Origin: CAISIP01 sp038326025
GTDB taxonomy: Bacteria; Pseudomonadota; Gammaproteobacteria; Burkholderiales; Burkholderiaceae_C
Direction: 5' to 3'
Assembly: GCA_038326025.1 (NCBI GenBank)
Contig: JBBQJP010000017.1
Location: 14,606 to 78,605 of the forward strand
DNA length: 64,000 bases
Below, piece by piece: positions 19,228-27,832 of the stretch. Under the pieces are notes generated by a model. The model had not been told where the DNA came from. It saw only the letters and a program-made list of their open reading frames with translations, and did not search any database. The position numbers and the translations under genes are program-made. Each line of letters opens with the position of its first letter. Positions within the stretch are counted from its first letter, which is position 1.

Positions 19228-20209
19228 GAGCGCAAGAGGCTCCGAGCCGCTGCTCTCGGTCGCGCATTTGCGGGTCGCGTTTGACGGCAACCAGGTCGCG
19301 GTCGACGACGTGTCCTTCGTGTTGGCGCCGGGTGAGACGCTGGGCATCGTCGGCGAATCCGGATCGGGCAAGTCACTGACCGCGTTGTCCATTCTCGGGC
19401 TGGCGCCGGGCACGGTCACCGGGCAAGTGCGTTACGGCGGGCGCGACCTGCTGACCTTGTCGGAGTCGGCGCTAAATTCGGTGCGTGGCAGCGAGATCGC
19501 GATGATCTTCCAGGAACCGATGACCGCGCTCAATCCAGTGTTCACGGTCGGCCGGCAGATTGCCGAGTCACTGCAGGTGCATCTGGGTCTCGATCGCGCG
19601 GCTGCGCGCGTGCGCTGTGTGCAACTGCTGCGCCAGGTCGGCATCGCCGACCCGCAGGAGCGGCTCGACCGTTATCCGCACGAACTCTCCGGTGGCATGC
19701 GCCAGCGGGTGATGATCGCCATCGCACTGGCCTGCAGCCCGAAGCTGCTGATCGCCGACGAGCCGACAACCGCGCTGGACGTGACCATTCAGGCCCAGAT
19801 CCTGGCGCTGCTGCGCGAACTCCAGACCCGCCTTGGCATGGCACTGGTACTGATCACGCATGATCTCGGCGTGGTAGCGCAGACGGTCGATCGGGTGCTG
19901 GTGATGTACGGCGGGCGCATCGTTGAACAAGGCTCGGTCGAGGTCATCTTCGATGCGCCGGCCCACCCTTACACCCGGCTGCTGCTCGAAAGCATTCCCT
20001 CTCTCGAACACGAACGCGAGCGGCTTGCGGTGATTCCGGGCGCGGTGCCACCGCTGGGCGACATGCCGTCCGGTTGCCGTTTCCATCCGCGTTGTCCGCA
20101 GGCGGGTGATGACTGTCGTGCGCAGGTGCCGGCGTCGCGTGATCTGGGCAATGGCCACCACGCGGCCTGCTTTCGGGTCGAGCCGGTGGTGCTGCAGGTG
20201 CCATCATGA
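19220..20209 (+). CDS. ABC transporter ATP-binding protein, DppD type
   Basis: The 329-residue ATPase has Walker A GESGSGKS at about residues 45-52, the signature LSGGMRQRV, Walker B LLIADEPTTALD and the switch His in LVLITHDLGVV. The C-terminal oligopeptide-transporter extension contains CRFHPRCPQAGDDC, whose cysteines in OppD/DppD-type proteins bind an Fe-S cluster. Its stop overlaps the start of the second ATPase by 4 bp (ATGA). Confidence 0.92.
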   Translation: MAESARGSEPLLSVAHLRVAFDGNQVAVDDVSFVLAPGETLGIVGESGSGKSLTALSILGLAPGTVTGQVRYGGRDLLTLSESALNSVRGSEIAMIFQEPMTALNPVFTVGRQIAESLQVHLGLDRAAARVRCVQLLRQVGIADPQERLDRYPHELSGGMRQRVMIAIALACSPKLLIADEPTTALDVTIQAQILALLRELQTRLGMALVLITHDLGVVAQTVDRVLVMYGGRIVEQGSVEVIFDAPAHPYTRLLLESIPSLEHERERLAVIPGAVPPLGDMPSGCRFHPRCPQAGDDCRAQVPASRDLGNGHHAACFRVEPVVLQVPS

Positions 20210-21225
20210 AGCCGCCGGGCCGCCCCAAGGCGCATCCCGCAGTGCGCAGCACGGAGGGTACCCCAGCGACGCCGCCACTGCTGCAGGTCCGGGGGCTGAC
20301 CAAGCACTTCCCGATCCTCAAGGGCGTGCTGTTTCCCAAACCCGCGGGCGCAGTGCGCGCGGTCGATGGTGTCGACTTCGATCTGGCCGAGTCCGAGACA
20401 CTGGCACTGGTGGGCGAGTCGGGTTGCGGCAAGACCACGACCGGGCGGCTGGTGTTGCGCCTGATCGAACCGACGGCGGGTACGGTGCATTTTGCTGGCG
20501 AAGACCTGCTGGCACTGAACGCCGACCAGCTGCGCGAGCGCCGCCGGCAGATGCAGATCATCTTCCAGGATCCGTTCAGCGCGCTCGATCCGCGCATGAC
20601 GGTGGCGCAGATCGTCGGTGAGCCGCTGTTTATCCATCGCCTGCCCCATCGCGCCGAACGGGTGCGCGAGTTGCTCGATCTGGTCGGCCTGCCGCAGGCC
20701 TATGCGGGGCGGTATCCGCACGAGTTCTCAGGTGGTCAGCGCCAACGCATCGGCATCGCACGCGCCTTGTCCTTGAACCCGCGTTTCATCGTCTGCGACG
20801 AACCGGTGTCGGCGCTGGACGTGTCCATCCAGGCCCAGATCATCAACCTGATGCAGGATCTGCAACAGCGATTCGGCCTGGCCTATCTGTTCATCGCGCA
20901 TGACCTGGGTGTGGTCAAACACATGGCCAACCGGGTGGCCGTCATGTATCTGGGCCGTATTGTCGAGATCGCCGACAAGGCCGCGCTGTACGCCCGCCCG
21001 AGCCACCCGTACACCCGCGCCCTGCTGCAATCCGTGCCACTGCCCGACCCGCGCCGGCGTTCGGTGCCGATACCGCTGGCCGGGGAGATTCCCAGCCCGG
21101 CCAATCCGCCTGCCGGTTGCCACTTTCATACCCGCTGCCCGATCGCCGAGGCGCGTTGCCGCACCGAGGCGCCGGCTCTGCGCGTGATCGGCGATCGGCA
21201 CGCGAGCGCCTGCCATTTTTCCTGA
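20206..21225 (+). CDS. ABC transporter ATP-binding protein, DppF type, with repeat-derived N-terminus
   Basis: The 339-residue ATPase has Walker A GESGCGKT at about residues 70-77, the signature FSGGQRQRI, Walker B FIVCDEPVSALD and the C-terminal Cys-rich extension CHFHTRCPIAEARC. Its first 25 or so residues are not typical of DppF. They are encoded by a copy of an intergenic repeat (20214-20266) that is read in frame after the start codon; the conserved part begins at LLQVRGLTKHF. The ATG at 20206 overlaps the DppD stop. DppD and DppF form the heterodimeric motor of the importer. Confidence 0.92.
   Translation: MKPPGRPKAHPAVRSTEGTPATPPLLQVRGLTKHFPILKGVLFPKPAGAVRAVDGVDFDLAESETLALVGESGCGKTTTGRLVLRLIEPTAGTVHFAGEDLLALNADQLRERRRQMQIIFQDPFSALDPRMTVAQIVGEPLFIHRLPHRAERVRELLDLVGLPQAYAGRYPHEFSGGQRQRIGIARALSLNPRFIVCDEPVSALDVSIQAQIINLMQDLQQRFGLAYLFIAHDLGVVKHMANRVAVMYLGRIVEIADKAALYARPSHPYTRALLQSVPLPDPRRRSVPIPLAGEIPSPANPPAGCHFHTRCPIAEARCRTEAPALRVIGDRHASACHFS
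20214..20266 (+). repeat. Dispersed intergenic-type repeat read as the DppF N-terminus
   Basis: The DNA encodes GRPKAHPAVRSTEG. It shares the block pattern GCCGGGCCG-nn-CCCAAG, then CCGCAG, CGCAG, GAAGG or GGAGGG, and CCCAG or CCAG with the tandem repeat at 23211-23340 when that is read on the minus strand. Repeats of this make are common between genes in Burkholderiales. I aligned the copies by eye only. Confidence 0.55.
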
Positions 21226-21241
21226 GGAGACGGGGGACACC

Positions 21242-22246
21242 ATGACGACACGCCTGACGCCCGAATTCGATCTGTTTGCGACCAGCGGCAAACGCGCCGG
21301 ATTCATCCGGCTGCCGCATTCGGTGCACCGCTCCGCGTACGGGTTCATCCCGATTCCGGTGGCGGTGATCGCCCATGGCGCAGGCCCCAGCGTGCTGCTG
21401 ATGGCCGGCAACCACGGCGACGAATACGAAGGTCAAGTGGCGCTGGGCAATCTGATACGTACACTGCAGCCTGAGCAGATCCGCGGGCGGCTGATCGTGT
21501 TGCCATCTGCGAACTTTCCCGCTGCCATTGCCGGCAGCCGTACCTCGCCGATCGACGATGGCAATCTCAATCGCAGTTTTCCGGGCGACCCCGATGGCAC
21601 CGTCACCGAGCAGATCGCCTGGTTCATCGAAGAAGTCATCCTGCCCCGTGTCCAGGTGCTGATGGACCTGCATTCGGGCGGCAGCTCGTTGCGCTACATG
21701 CCATCCGCGCTGGCGCGCCTCAGCGCTGACCCGGCGGTGATGGCCGAGACGGTGGCGCTGCTGCGCGCGTTCGGTGCCCCTATCACCTATCTGGCCAATG
21801 CGGCGCAAGGGGCCGACCGTACTTCGTCTGCCGCCGCGGCGCGCAAAGGCGTGCGCCATATCGGCACCGAGCTGGCCGGTGGCGGCCAGGTGACGGCGGC
21901 AGCGCTGTTTGCCTGTGAAGGCGGGCTGCGCCGCGCGCTGCACCACCTGGGCGTGTTGTCCGAGCCCCATGACGAACCCGCTGCGCCAACCCGGCTATTG
22001 GAAGTACTGGGCGCCGACTACTACGTCTATGCGCCCGAGGACGGCCTGTTCGAGCCGCTGGTCGAACTCGGCGACACGGTGCAGGCCGGCCAAAGTGCTG
22101 CGCGCATCCATGACCAGGCCACGCCTTGGCGCGAACCGGCTTTGGCCCGCTTCGAACACGACGGCCTGGTGATCTGCAAGCGGGTGCCGGGGCTCACCCG
22201 GCGCGGCGACTGCCTGTTCCATCTGGGCACCGACTGCAGTGGCTGA
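21242..22246 (+). CDS. Succinylglutamate desuccinylase/aspartoacylase-family deacylase (DoeB-like)
   Basis: The 334-residue protein belongs to the M14-like zinc deacylases. Metal ligands are visible in GNHGDEYEG near residues 58-66 (His and Glu) and in DLHSGG near 142 (His). A C-terminal lipoyl-like beta-barrel domain (YAPEDGLFEPLVELGDTVQ) is also present. Relatives remove an acyl group from N-acyl amino acids, such as N-acetyl-diaminobutyrate in ectoine breakdown. It lies 16 bp after the transporter ATPase with GAGGAGACGG upstream. The importer may therefore bring in an N-acylated amino acid or peptide that this enzyme opens. The substrate is inferred, not shown. Confidence 0.85.
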   Translation: MTTRLTPEFDLFATSGKRAGFIRLPHSVHRSAYGFIPIPVAVIAHGAGPSVLLMAGNHGDEYEGQVALGNLIRTLQPEQIRGRLIVLPSANFPAAIAGSRTSPIDDGNLNRSFPGDPDGTVTEQIAWFIEEVILPRVQVLMDLHSGGSSLRYMPSALARLSADPAVMAETVALLRAFGAPITYLANAAQGADRTSSAAAARKGVRHIGTELAGGGQVTAAALFACEGGLRRALHHLGVLSEPHDEPAAPTRLLEVLGADYYVYAPEDGLFEPLVELGDTVQAGQSAARIHDQATPWREPALARFEHDGLVICKRVPGLTRRGDCLFHLGTDCSG

Positions 22247-22251
22247 AAGTA

Positions 22252-23208
22252 TCAGTGCACCGGTGTCGGCAGCGGTTCGCCGGCCAGGAAAGCTGCCAGG
22301 TTGGCGCACGTCAGGTCGAAGGCCTCGCGCCAGGTCTCCAGCGTGCTGCCGCCGATGTGCGGTGTCAGCACGACGTTGTCGAGCCCGGCAAGCGCAGCCG
22401 GGATGCCCGGTTCGTTCTCGAACACATCGAGTGCGGCGCCGCCCAGCCGTCCCGTTGCGAGCGCAGCGACCAGCGCCACCTCGTCGACGACGGAGCCGCG
22501 CGCGATGTTGACCAAGACGCCATGCGGACCGAGGGCCTCGAGTATGGCGGCATCGACCAGGTGGCGCGTCGCGGCACCACCCGGGCAGGCCACGACCAGG
22601 CAGTCGGCCCAGTGTGCGAGTGCCACCGGCGACGCGAAATAGGCGTGCGCCACATCGGCTCGCCGCTGTCGGTTGTGGTATCCGATCGGCATGTCGAAGC
22701 CCGCCGCGCGCTGCGCCACGCGGTTGCCGATGTCGCCCAACCCGAGAATGCCCAGGCGCTTGCCGGACACACGCGTCGTCAGCCCGATGGCCTTTTTGCC
22801 CCAGACACCGGCATGGGCCAGCCGATCGGCGTGCGCGATGCGCCGCACGAGCGCTATCAGCAGCCCCATCGCATGGTCGGCCACGCAGGTGGCGACGACG
22901 CCGGGCGTGTTGCTCAGCTGAATGCCGCGCCGGGCCAGTGCGACTCGGTCGACCAAGTCGTAGCCGACGCCGAAACTGGCAACCATGCCCAGCCGGGGCA
23001 GTTGGCGCACGGTATCGGCATCGATGCCGATGGTCCCGGTCGTGAACGCGGCGGTCGCGTTCGATGCCTGGGCGAGCAGAGCGGCGCGATCGGTGGCGGT
23101 GGCGGCGGCCAGGTCATGGACCCGGTACTGCGTCTGCAGTTCCGCCAGCATCCAGTCGGTCAGGCCGCCGATCACGACGATCTCCGGTCGCGTATCAGGC
23201 TCGGTCAC
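22252..23208 (-). CDS. D-isomer 2-hydroxyacid dehydrogenase (glyoxylate/hydroxypyruvate reductase-like)
   Basis: The 318-residue NAD(P)-dependent enzyme reduces a 2-oxo acid to the D-2-hydroxy acid, or the reverse. The nucleotide motif is GLGDIG. Catalytic residues lie in VNIARGSVVDE (Arg), FENEP (Glu) and TPHIGGST (His). The frame stays open upstream to 23340, but that part is two copies of a 66-bp repeat, so the GTG at 23208 is the sensible start and gives the usual family length. It follows the class IV aminotransferase on the same strand, consistent with transamination of an amino acid and then reduction of the oxo acid. Confidence 0.88.
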   Translation of the reverse strand: MTEPDTRPEIVVIGGLTDWMLAELQTQYRVHDLAAATATDRAALLAQASNATAAFTTGTIGIDADTVRQLPRLGMVASFGVGYDLVDRVALARRGIQLSNTPGVVATCVADHAMGLLIALVRRIAHADRLAHAGVWGKKAIGLTTRVSGKRLGILGLGDIGNRVAQRAAGFDMPIGYHNRQRRADVAHAYFASPVALAHWADCLVVACPGGAATRHLVDAAILEALGPHGVLVNIARGSVVDEVALVAALATGRLGGAALDVFENEPGIPAALAGLDNVVLTPHIGGSTLETWREAFDLTCANLAAFLAGEPLPTPVH

Positions 23209-23210
23209 TC

Positions 23211-23340
23211 GATCACCTTCGCCCTGCGGGCTGCGGTGCGAGCTTGCTTGGGAACGGCCCGGCGCTGCGCTGACTGGATCACCTTCGCCCTGCGGGCTGC
23301 GGTGCGAGCTTGCTTGGGAACGGCCCGGCGCTGCGCTCAT
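23211..23340 (-). repeat. Tandem 66-bp intergenic repeat (two copies)
   Basis: Two copies begin at 23211 and 23277. They are identical over the first 61 bases and lie head to tail between the aminotransferase and dehydrogenase genes. Read on the minus strand each encodes GRSQASSHRSPQGEG, which falsely lengthens the dehydrogenase frame. A related single copy lies at 20214-20266. The identity of the copies suggests recent duplication or gene conversion. Confidence 0.85.
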
Positions 23341-23343
23341 GGC

Positions 23344-24270
23344 TTATTCTTTCTCCGGCCAAACCGGTGTGCGCCACTCGGGGTGATCCGCGATCTCGCC
23401 GCGAACCAGCCGGAAATAGTGTTCCTGGATCCGGCGCGTGATCGGGCCGGGTTGTCCGTCGCCCACCGCGATACGGTCGACCGCAACGATGGGCACGACC
23501 TCCTGACCGGAACCGCACCAGAACGCTTCGTCGGCGGCCAGCAGTTCGGAGCGATCGACGCGCCGTTCGTGCACGACCAGGCCAAACACGGCGCGCGCTG
23601 TTTCGATCACGGTTTCGCGGGTGATGCTCTCCAGGATGTCGCTGGCCACGTCCGGTGTGATGAGTTCGCCGCGGCGCACCAGGAACACGCAGGCACCGGC
23701 TGCCTCCGACAACTTGCCGTCGGCACTGAGCATCAGCACGCCATCGTGCCCGTCGAGCCGCGCGGTGATCTCGGCGGCGCGGTTGTTGACGTAGTTGGCG
23801 GTGCATTTGACGCGCGGCGGCAGCGCGTTGTCGGCAATGCGCTGCCACGAACTGACCGCTACGCGCACGCCGCTGTGCAGTGACTTTGCAGATGGGCGTT
23901 TGACGACGCCAATGGTCAAACCCACCGGCCCGGTGACCGTGAGTTCGTCGTCGCCGTCGATGTAGGCGATCATCCGGATGTGGGCGTTCTCGCGTATCTT
24001 GTTGGCGCGCAAGGTGCGTATCAGGCAGTCCTCGAGGAACGCGGTCTCGAAGATGCGGTCGCAGCGCAGCACCTTCATGCCGAAACGCAGGCGCTCAAGA
24101 TGTTCCGCCAGCCGAAACACATGCAGCTGTTGCTGCTCGGCATTCCAGTAGGCCCGCAGCCCCTCGAAGACGCCCAGGCCGTATTTGACGACCGCCGAAA
24201 ACGGATGAATGCGGGCATCGCGGTAGGCCACGATGTCGCCGTTCTGGCACATGAATTCGCAGGTGCTCAT
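23344..24270 (-). CDS. Class IV aminotransferase (branched-chain amino acid aminotransferase-like)
   Basis: The 308-residue PLP enzyme has the usual BCAT length. The N-terminal VVKYGLGVFEGLRAY is typical, and the PLP lysine is probably K155 in PPRVKCTANYVNN. The more usual GNY after that lysine is TANY here. Class IV includes both L-branched-chain and D-amino-acid transaminases, and the neighbouring D-2-hydroxyacid dehydrogenase leaves both open. ATG 24270 is chosen because AGGAGA lies 8 bp upstream; a longer frame to 24336 lacks family similarity. It is divergent from the threonine aldolase gene across 290 bp. Confidence 0.88.
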   Translation of the reverse strand: MSTCEFMCQNGDIVAYRDARIHPFSAVVKYGLGVFEGLRAYWNAEQQQLHVFRLAEHLERLRFGMKVLRCDRIFETAFLEDCLIRTLRANKIRENAHIRMIAYIDGDDELTVTGPVGLTIGVVKRPSAKSLHSGVRVAVSSWQRIADNALPPRVKCTANYVNNRAAEITARLDGHDGVLMLSADGKLSEAAGACVFLVRRGELITPDVASDILESITRETVIETARAVFGLVVHERRVDRSELLAADEAFWCGSGQEVVPIVAVDRIAVGDGQPGPITRRIQEHYFRLVRGEIADHPEWRTPVWPEKE

Positions 24271-24560
24271 CGGTGTTTTCTCCTGCTGCGCACACCGGGA
24301 ATCGCCGTTGCGACGAGCCATCGTGCACATGGTCAAGGCGGTGGATGTTGGCTTCAGTGGCGCTCAGTTTATGGTCGTACGCGCCACTTGTCAGGTGATT
24401 TCCGGGACCCGGCCGGATATGAAACAACATCGTGATCGGACAGCCGTGCAGCGCCGGTGCACAGGGCCCCTTCAATCGGCCGCGTTATGCAATACTGTTT
24501 TTTCAGCGGCCCGGAGTCCCGTTCGTGGCTGCACTGGCACTGCGAGGAATGTGAACCAGC

Positions 24561-25637
24561 ATGACGCACAGCACTGTCGATTTCCGCAGCGACAACTGCG
24601 GCCGCGCCGCTCCCGAGATGATCGCTGCCTTGAGTGCCGCCAACAGCGGCACCGCGTTGGGTTATGGCGGCGACACCTTGACAGCCGACTTGCAGGCGCG
24701 CCTTGCGCAGGTGTTCGAGACGCCACTGCGGGTCTACCCCGTGCCCACGGGCACCGCCGCCAACGCCGTGGCCCTGGCGGCCTCGTGCACGCCGTTTGGC
24801 GCGGTGTACTGCAGCGCGCTGGCCCATATCAACACGTCGGAATGCAACGCCACCAGTTTTTACGGCGGCGGGACCAAGCTCGTGGCTGTCGACGGTGAAC
24901 ATGGAAAGGTGTCGGCGCACGCCTTGCTGCGGGAAATCGAGGGCGCCGGCGTGGGTCTGGCGCACAAGAACCAGCCGGCAGCCGTCAACCTGGTCCAGGC
25001 CACCGACATGGGGGCGGTGTACGGTCTCGATGAGATCACCGATGTCAGTCGCGTCGCCCATGCACGTGGCCTCACGGTGCACATGGATGGCGCGCGATTT
25101 GCCAATGCCCTGGTCACGCTGGGCTGCACGCCGGCCGAGGCCAGTTGGCGCGCCGGTGTCGATGTGTTGTCACTCGGTGTCACCAAGAACGGTGGCCTGC
25201 TGACCGATGCCATCGTGGTGTTTGCGCCCGACGTCGCCACCCACATCGGGTTTCACCTGCGTCGGGCCGGCCTGGTCTGGTCGAAGATGCGATTCGCTTC
25301 CGCGCAGATCATGGCCTATGTCGAAGACGATCTGTGGTTGCGGCTGGCGCGCCAGGCCAACGCCGCGGCCGCCGGCATCGCGAAGCGATTGACGCCGCTG
25401 GCCGGGGTCAAGCTGGTCGCGCCGGTGCAGGCCAATGAGTTGTTTGTCGAGTTGCCATCGGCGCAAGTCCTGGAGCGTCTGCAGGACGAAGGTTTTCTGT
25501 TCCAGCGCCGGGGTCCCCGTCTGGCGCGTTTTGTATGTCGCTGGGACAGCAGAGAGACTGAGTGCGGTGCACTGGTGGCGGCCATAACGCGGCAGGTCGT
25601 CGCTGTTTCGGCCGACACCGAAGGAGCCCGGCGATGA
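24561..25637 (+). CDS. ltaE: Threonine aldolase family protein (low-specificity L-threonine aldolase-like)
   Basis: The 358-residue PLP enzyme of fold type I cleaves beta-hydroxy amino acids to glycine and an aldehyde. It starts with VDFRSDN. VPTGTAANA near 61-69 is the cofactor-phosphate region, HMDGAR at 174-179 carries the Asp that contacts PLP, and the Schiff-base lysine is K209 in LGVTKNGG. Its stop overlaps the next gene's start by 4 bp (ATGA), so it is translationally coupled to an enolase-superfamily enzyme. That points to a specific beta-hydroxy amino acid pathway rather than housekeeping threonine turnover. Confidence 0.88.
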   Translation: MTHSTVDFRSDNCGRAAPEMIAALSAANSGTALGYGGDTLTADLQARLAQVFETPLRVYPVPTGTAANAVALAASCTPFGAVYCSALAHINTSECNATSFYGGGTKLVAVDGEHGKVSAHALLREIEGAGVGLAHKNQPAAVNLVQATDMGAVYGLDEITDVSRVAHARGLTVHMDGARFANALVTLGCTPAEASWRAGVDVLSLGVTKNGGLLTDAIVVFAPDVATHIGFHLRRAGLVWSKMRFASAQIMAYVEDDLWLRLARQANAAAAGIAKRLTPLAGVKLVAPVQANELFVELPSAQVLERLQDEGFLFQRRGPRLARFVCRWDSRETECGALVAAITRQVVAVSADTEGARR

Positions 25638-26752
25638 AAATCACCGATGTCGAAACGATCCTGTTGCGCCTGCCGCAGGTGCGTGAGATCGGTGATGGTT
25701 GCCAGTGCATCTGTGTGATCCGCGTGTTGACCGACGAGGGCATCGTCGGTATCGGAGAGGCGCATACCAATCCTTTGGCAGCGCGCGCGATCATCGACTC
25801 GCCCTTGTACTCGGTCTCGGCACAGGGTCTGAAACACGTGCTGGTGGGCGAGGATCCGCGCGACATCAACCGGCTCTGGGACAAGATGTACCGCGCCAGC
25901 CAGACCTATGGTCGTCGTGGTCTTCTGATGCACGCCTTGTCTGGCATTGATCTGGCGCTGTGGGACATCCTGGGCAAAAGTGTCGGTTTGCCGGTCCACC
26001 AACTGCTGGGCGGCGCACGCAAGCGCGAACACTTCGCCTATGCGTCCGACCTGTCACAGCCCACGCTCGAAGCCACGATAGCACTCGCGCTCGCCCACAA
26101 GGCGAACGGATATCGTGCGATGAAGTTCGGCTGGGGCGCTCTCGGCAAAGACCGCAAATCCGACGTCGCCGTGGCGGAGCAACTGCGCAAGGCCCTGGGC
26201 CCCGACTTCGACATCATGATCGACATGGGGTTTGCCGTGCCACTCGATCACGCGCTGTATCTGGGGCGCGCCTATGCCGAGCACGATCTGTATTTTCTAG
26301 AAGAGCCGCTGTCGCCGGACGACGTCGGCGGTTTCGCCAAACTCGTGGCCGCCTCGCCCACACCGATCGCAACCGGCGAGAAGGCCTCGCACGAACTGGA
26401 CTACATCGACCTGATGGACCGCGGGCAGCTGCGCATCATCCAGCCGGATATCGGGCGTATGGGCGGCATATCGGCCATGCTGCGCGTCATCGCCCATGCC
26501 GAGGCGCGCAATGTGCGGGTCATCCCGCACTGCTGGTCGACCGACATCCTTGTCGCCGCAACGCTGCATTGCATCTCGACGATGCGCGACTGCCCCTATC
26601 TGGAGTACAACGCCACCGACAACCCGCTGCGCACCGACCTGCTGGTGGAGCCGATCCGACCCGAAAAGGGTGTCGTCCAAGTGCCGGAGAAGCCGGGACT
26701 GGGCATAGAACTGCGCGAAGACACACTGGCGCGATTTCGCTGGCAGCCTTGA
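25634..26752 (+). CDS. Mandelate racemase/muconate lactonizing (enolase superfamily) enzyme, probable acid-sugar dehydratase type
   Basis: The 372-residue protein has an N-terminal capping domain and a TIM barrel. The strand-2 lysine motif is AMKFGWG near 165. Metal ligands are D in MIDMG near 197, E in LEEPL near 220 and E in TGEKAS near 250. The His-Asp dyad in VIPHCWSTDI near 300 is that of the mandelate racemase subgroup, whose members abstract a proton alpha to a carboxylate. Most relatives are sugar-acid dehydratases, but the coupling to a threonine aldolase suggests a hydroxy or amino acid instead. The start ATG overlaps the aldolase stop, with AAGGAG upstream. Confidence 0.85.
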   Translation: MKITDVETILLRLPQVREIGDGCQCICVIRVLTDEGIVGIGEAHTNPLAARAIIDSPLYSVSAQGLKHVLVGEDPRDINRLWDKMYRASQTYGRRGLLMHALSGIDLALWDILGKSVGLPVHQLLGGARKREHFAYASDLSQPTLEATIALALAHKANGYRAMKFGWGALGKDRKSDVAVAEQLRKALGPDFDIMIDMGFAVPLDHALYLGRAYAEHDLYFLEEPLSPDDVGGFAKLVAASPTPIATGEKASHELDYIDLMDRGQLRIIQPDIGRMGGISAMLRVIAHAEARNVRVIPHCWSTDILVAATLHCISTMRDCPYLEYNATDNPLRTDLLVEPIRPEKGVVQVPEKPGLGIELREDTLARFRWQP

Positions 26753-26958
26753 TGCGGCGCCGAGGTGGTCCTGCATCCGACCATGGCCGGCATACTCGGC
26801 CCGGGCCAGATGCTCAGGAATTCTCGCGACACGCCGTCGCTATATCCCGCTACAACGAAGCGAAGCCGGTGTCGCAGGCGGCGGGCACTGACGAAGCTCT
26901 GCGATTGGCGTTCGCGTAAGCGTGAGGTGTATGGCCTCAAGTCGCTAAACTGGACTGC

Positions 26959-27780
26959 ATGAATACCCTCAGCCTGGTCGCGACCGGCTTCGTATTGGCG
27001 GGCGCCCTGATCATGGTGGCGGCAATCTCGCCGGTGCGCAAGCTCATGACCACGCTCGCGACATCCACGCTGCGCCAGCGCTGGAGCGTCATGGCCACGC
27101 TCATCGGCCTGTTTCTGGTCGGCTATATCGGCTACGCGGTGGCATTCTGGAACCAGCACACGCAGTTGCTCGACCTGATTGTTCCCACGGTGTTCCTGGG
27201 TGGTGCATGTTTCGTGTGGCTCACGGCCAACTTGTCGTTGCAGACGGCCGTCGACATGTTGCGCGTCAGCCGGCTGGAGCAGGAGGTCGTCACCGACAGC
27301 CTGACCGGCATGTTCAACCGCCGTTACCTGGACATCCGATTGGCCGAAGAGTTGGGCCGGTCGCGGCGTTATGGCTTCCCGCTGTCGGCCATCTTTCTGG
27401 ACATCGACCACTTCAAGCGTGTCAACGACACTCATGGCCATCCGGCAGGTGACATGGTGCTGGCGAGCGCCGCCCGGCTCATTTCGGGTAGTTTGCGCGA
27501 CACCGACGTCGCCGCGCGCTTCGGCGGCGAGGAGTTTGTCGTGCTGATGCCGCATACCGGTCTGCAAGGGGCCACGGAGGTGGCACAACGGCTGATCGAC
27601 GCCATACGGGACCACCCGTTCAAACTGCCTGGCGCGGCGGACGGCCTGCGCATCACCTGCAGTGCCGGCGTCACAACCATTGTCGGTGCGCAAGCCGACG
27701 CCAAATCCTTGCTCGATACCGCTGACCGGAATCTGTACAGCGCCAAGCAACAAGGCCGCAACCGGGTCGTCAGCGGCTGA
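26959..27780 (+). CDS. Membrane diguanylate cyclase (GGDEF domain)
   Basis: The 273-residue protein has three hydrophobic segments (about residues 5-23, 46-64 and 73-93) and a short linker, then a complete GGDEF domain that makes cyclic di-GMP. The active-site loop is RFGGEEF at about 187-193, metal-binding Asp lies in FLDIDHFK, and the product-inhibition site RxxD is present as RDTD at 180-183. With no known sensor domain, the input is probably sensed by the membrane part. It is a stand-alone gene followed by a TauE-type transporter 52 bp downstream. Confidence 0.92.
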   Translation: MNTLSLVATGFVLAGALIMVAAISPVRKLMTTLATSTLRQRWSVMATLIGLFLVGYIGYAVAFWNQHTQLLDLIVPTVFLGGACFVWLTANLSLQTAVDMLRVSRLEQEVVTDSLTGMFNRRYLDIRLAEELGRSRRYGFPLSAIFLDIDHFKRVNDTHGHPAGDMVLASAARLISGSLRDTDVAARFGGEEFVVLMPHTGLQGATEVAQRLIDAIRDHPFKLPGAADGLRITCSAGVTTIVGAQADAKSLLDTADRNLYSAKQQGRNRVVSG

Positions 27781-27832
27781 AGCACCGGCCCGTTCGGCTG
27801 ACTCCACGACCCTTTTCCTGCAATCCCTGTTC

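Noticed and set aside
22126..23883. A 585-codon plus-strand frame across the dehydrogenase and aminotransferase genes
   Set aside because: Both minus-strand genes have complete catalytic motifs; the plus frame has none and includes the tandem repeat.
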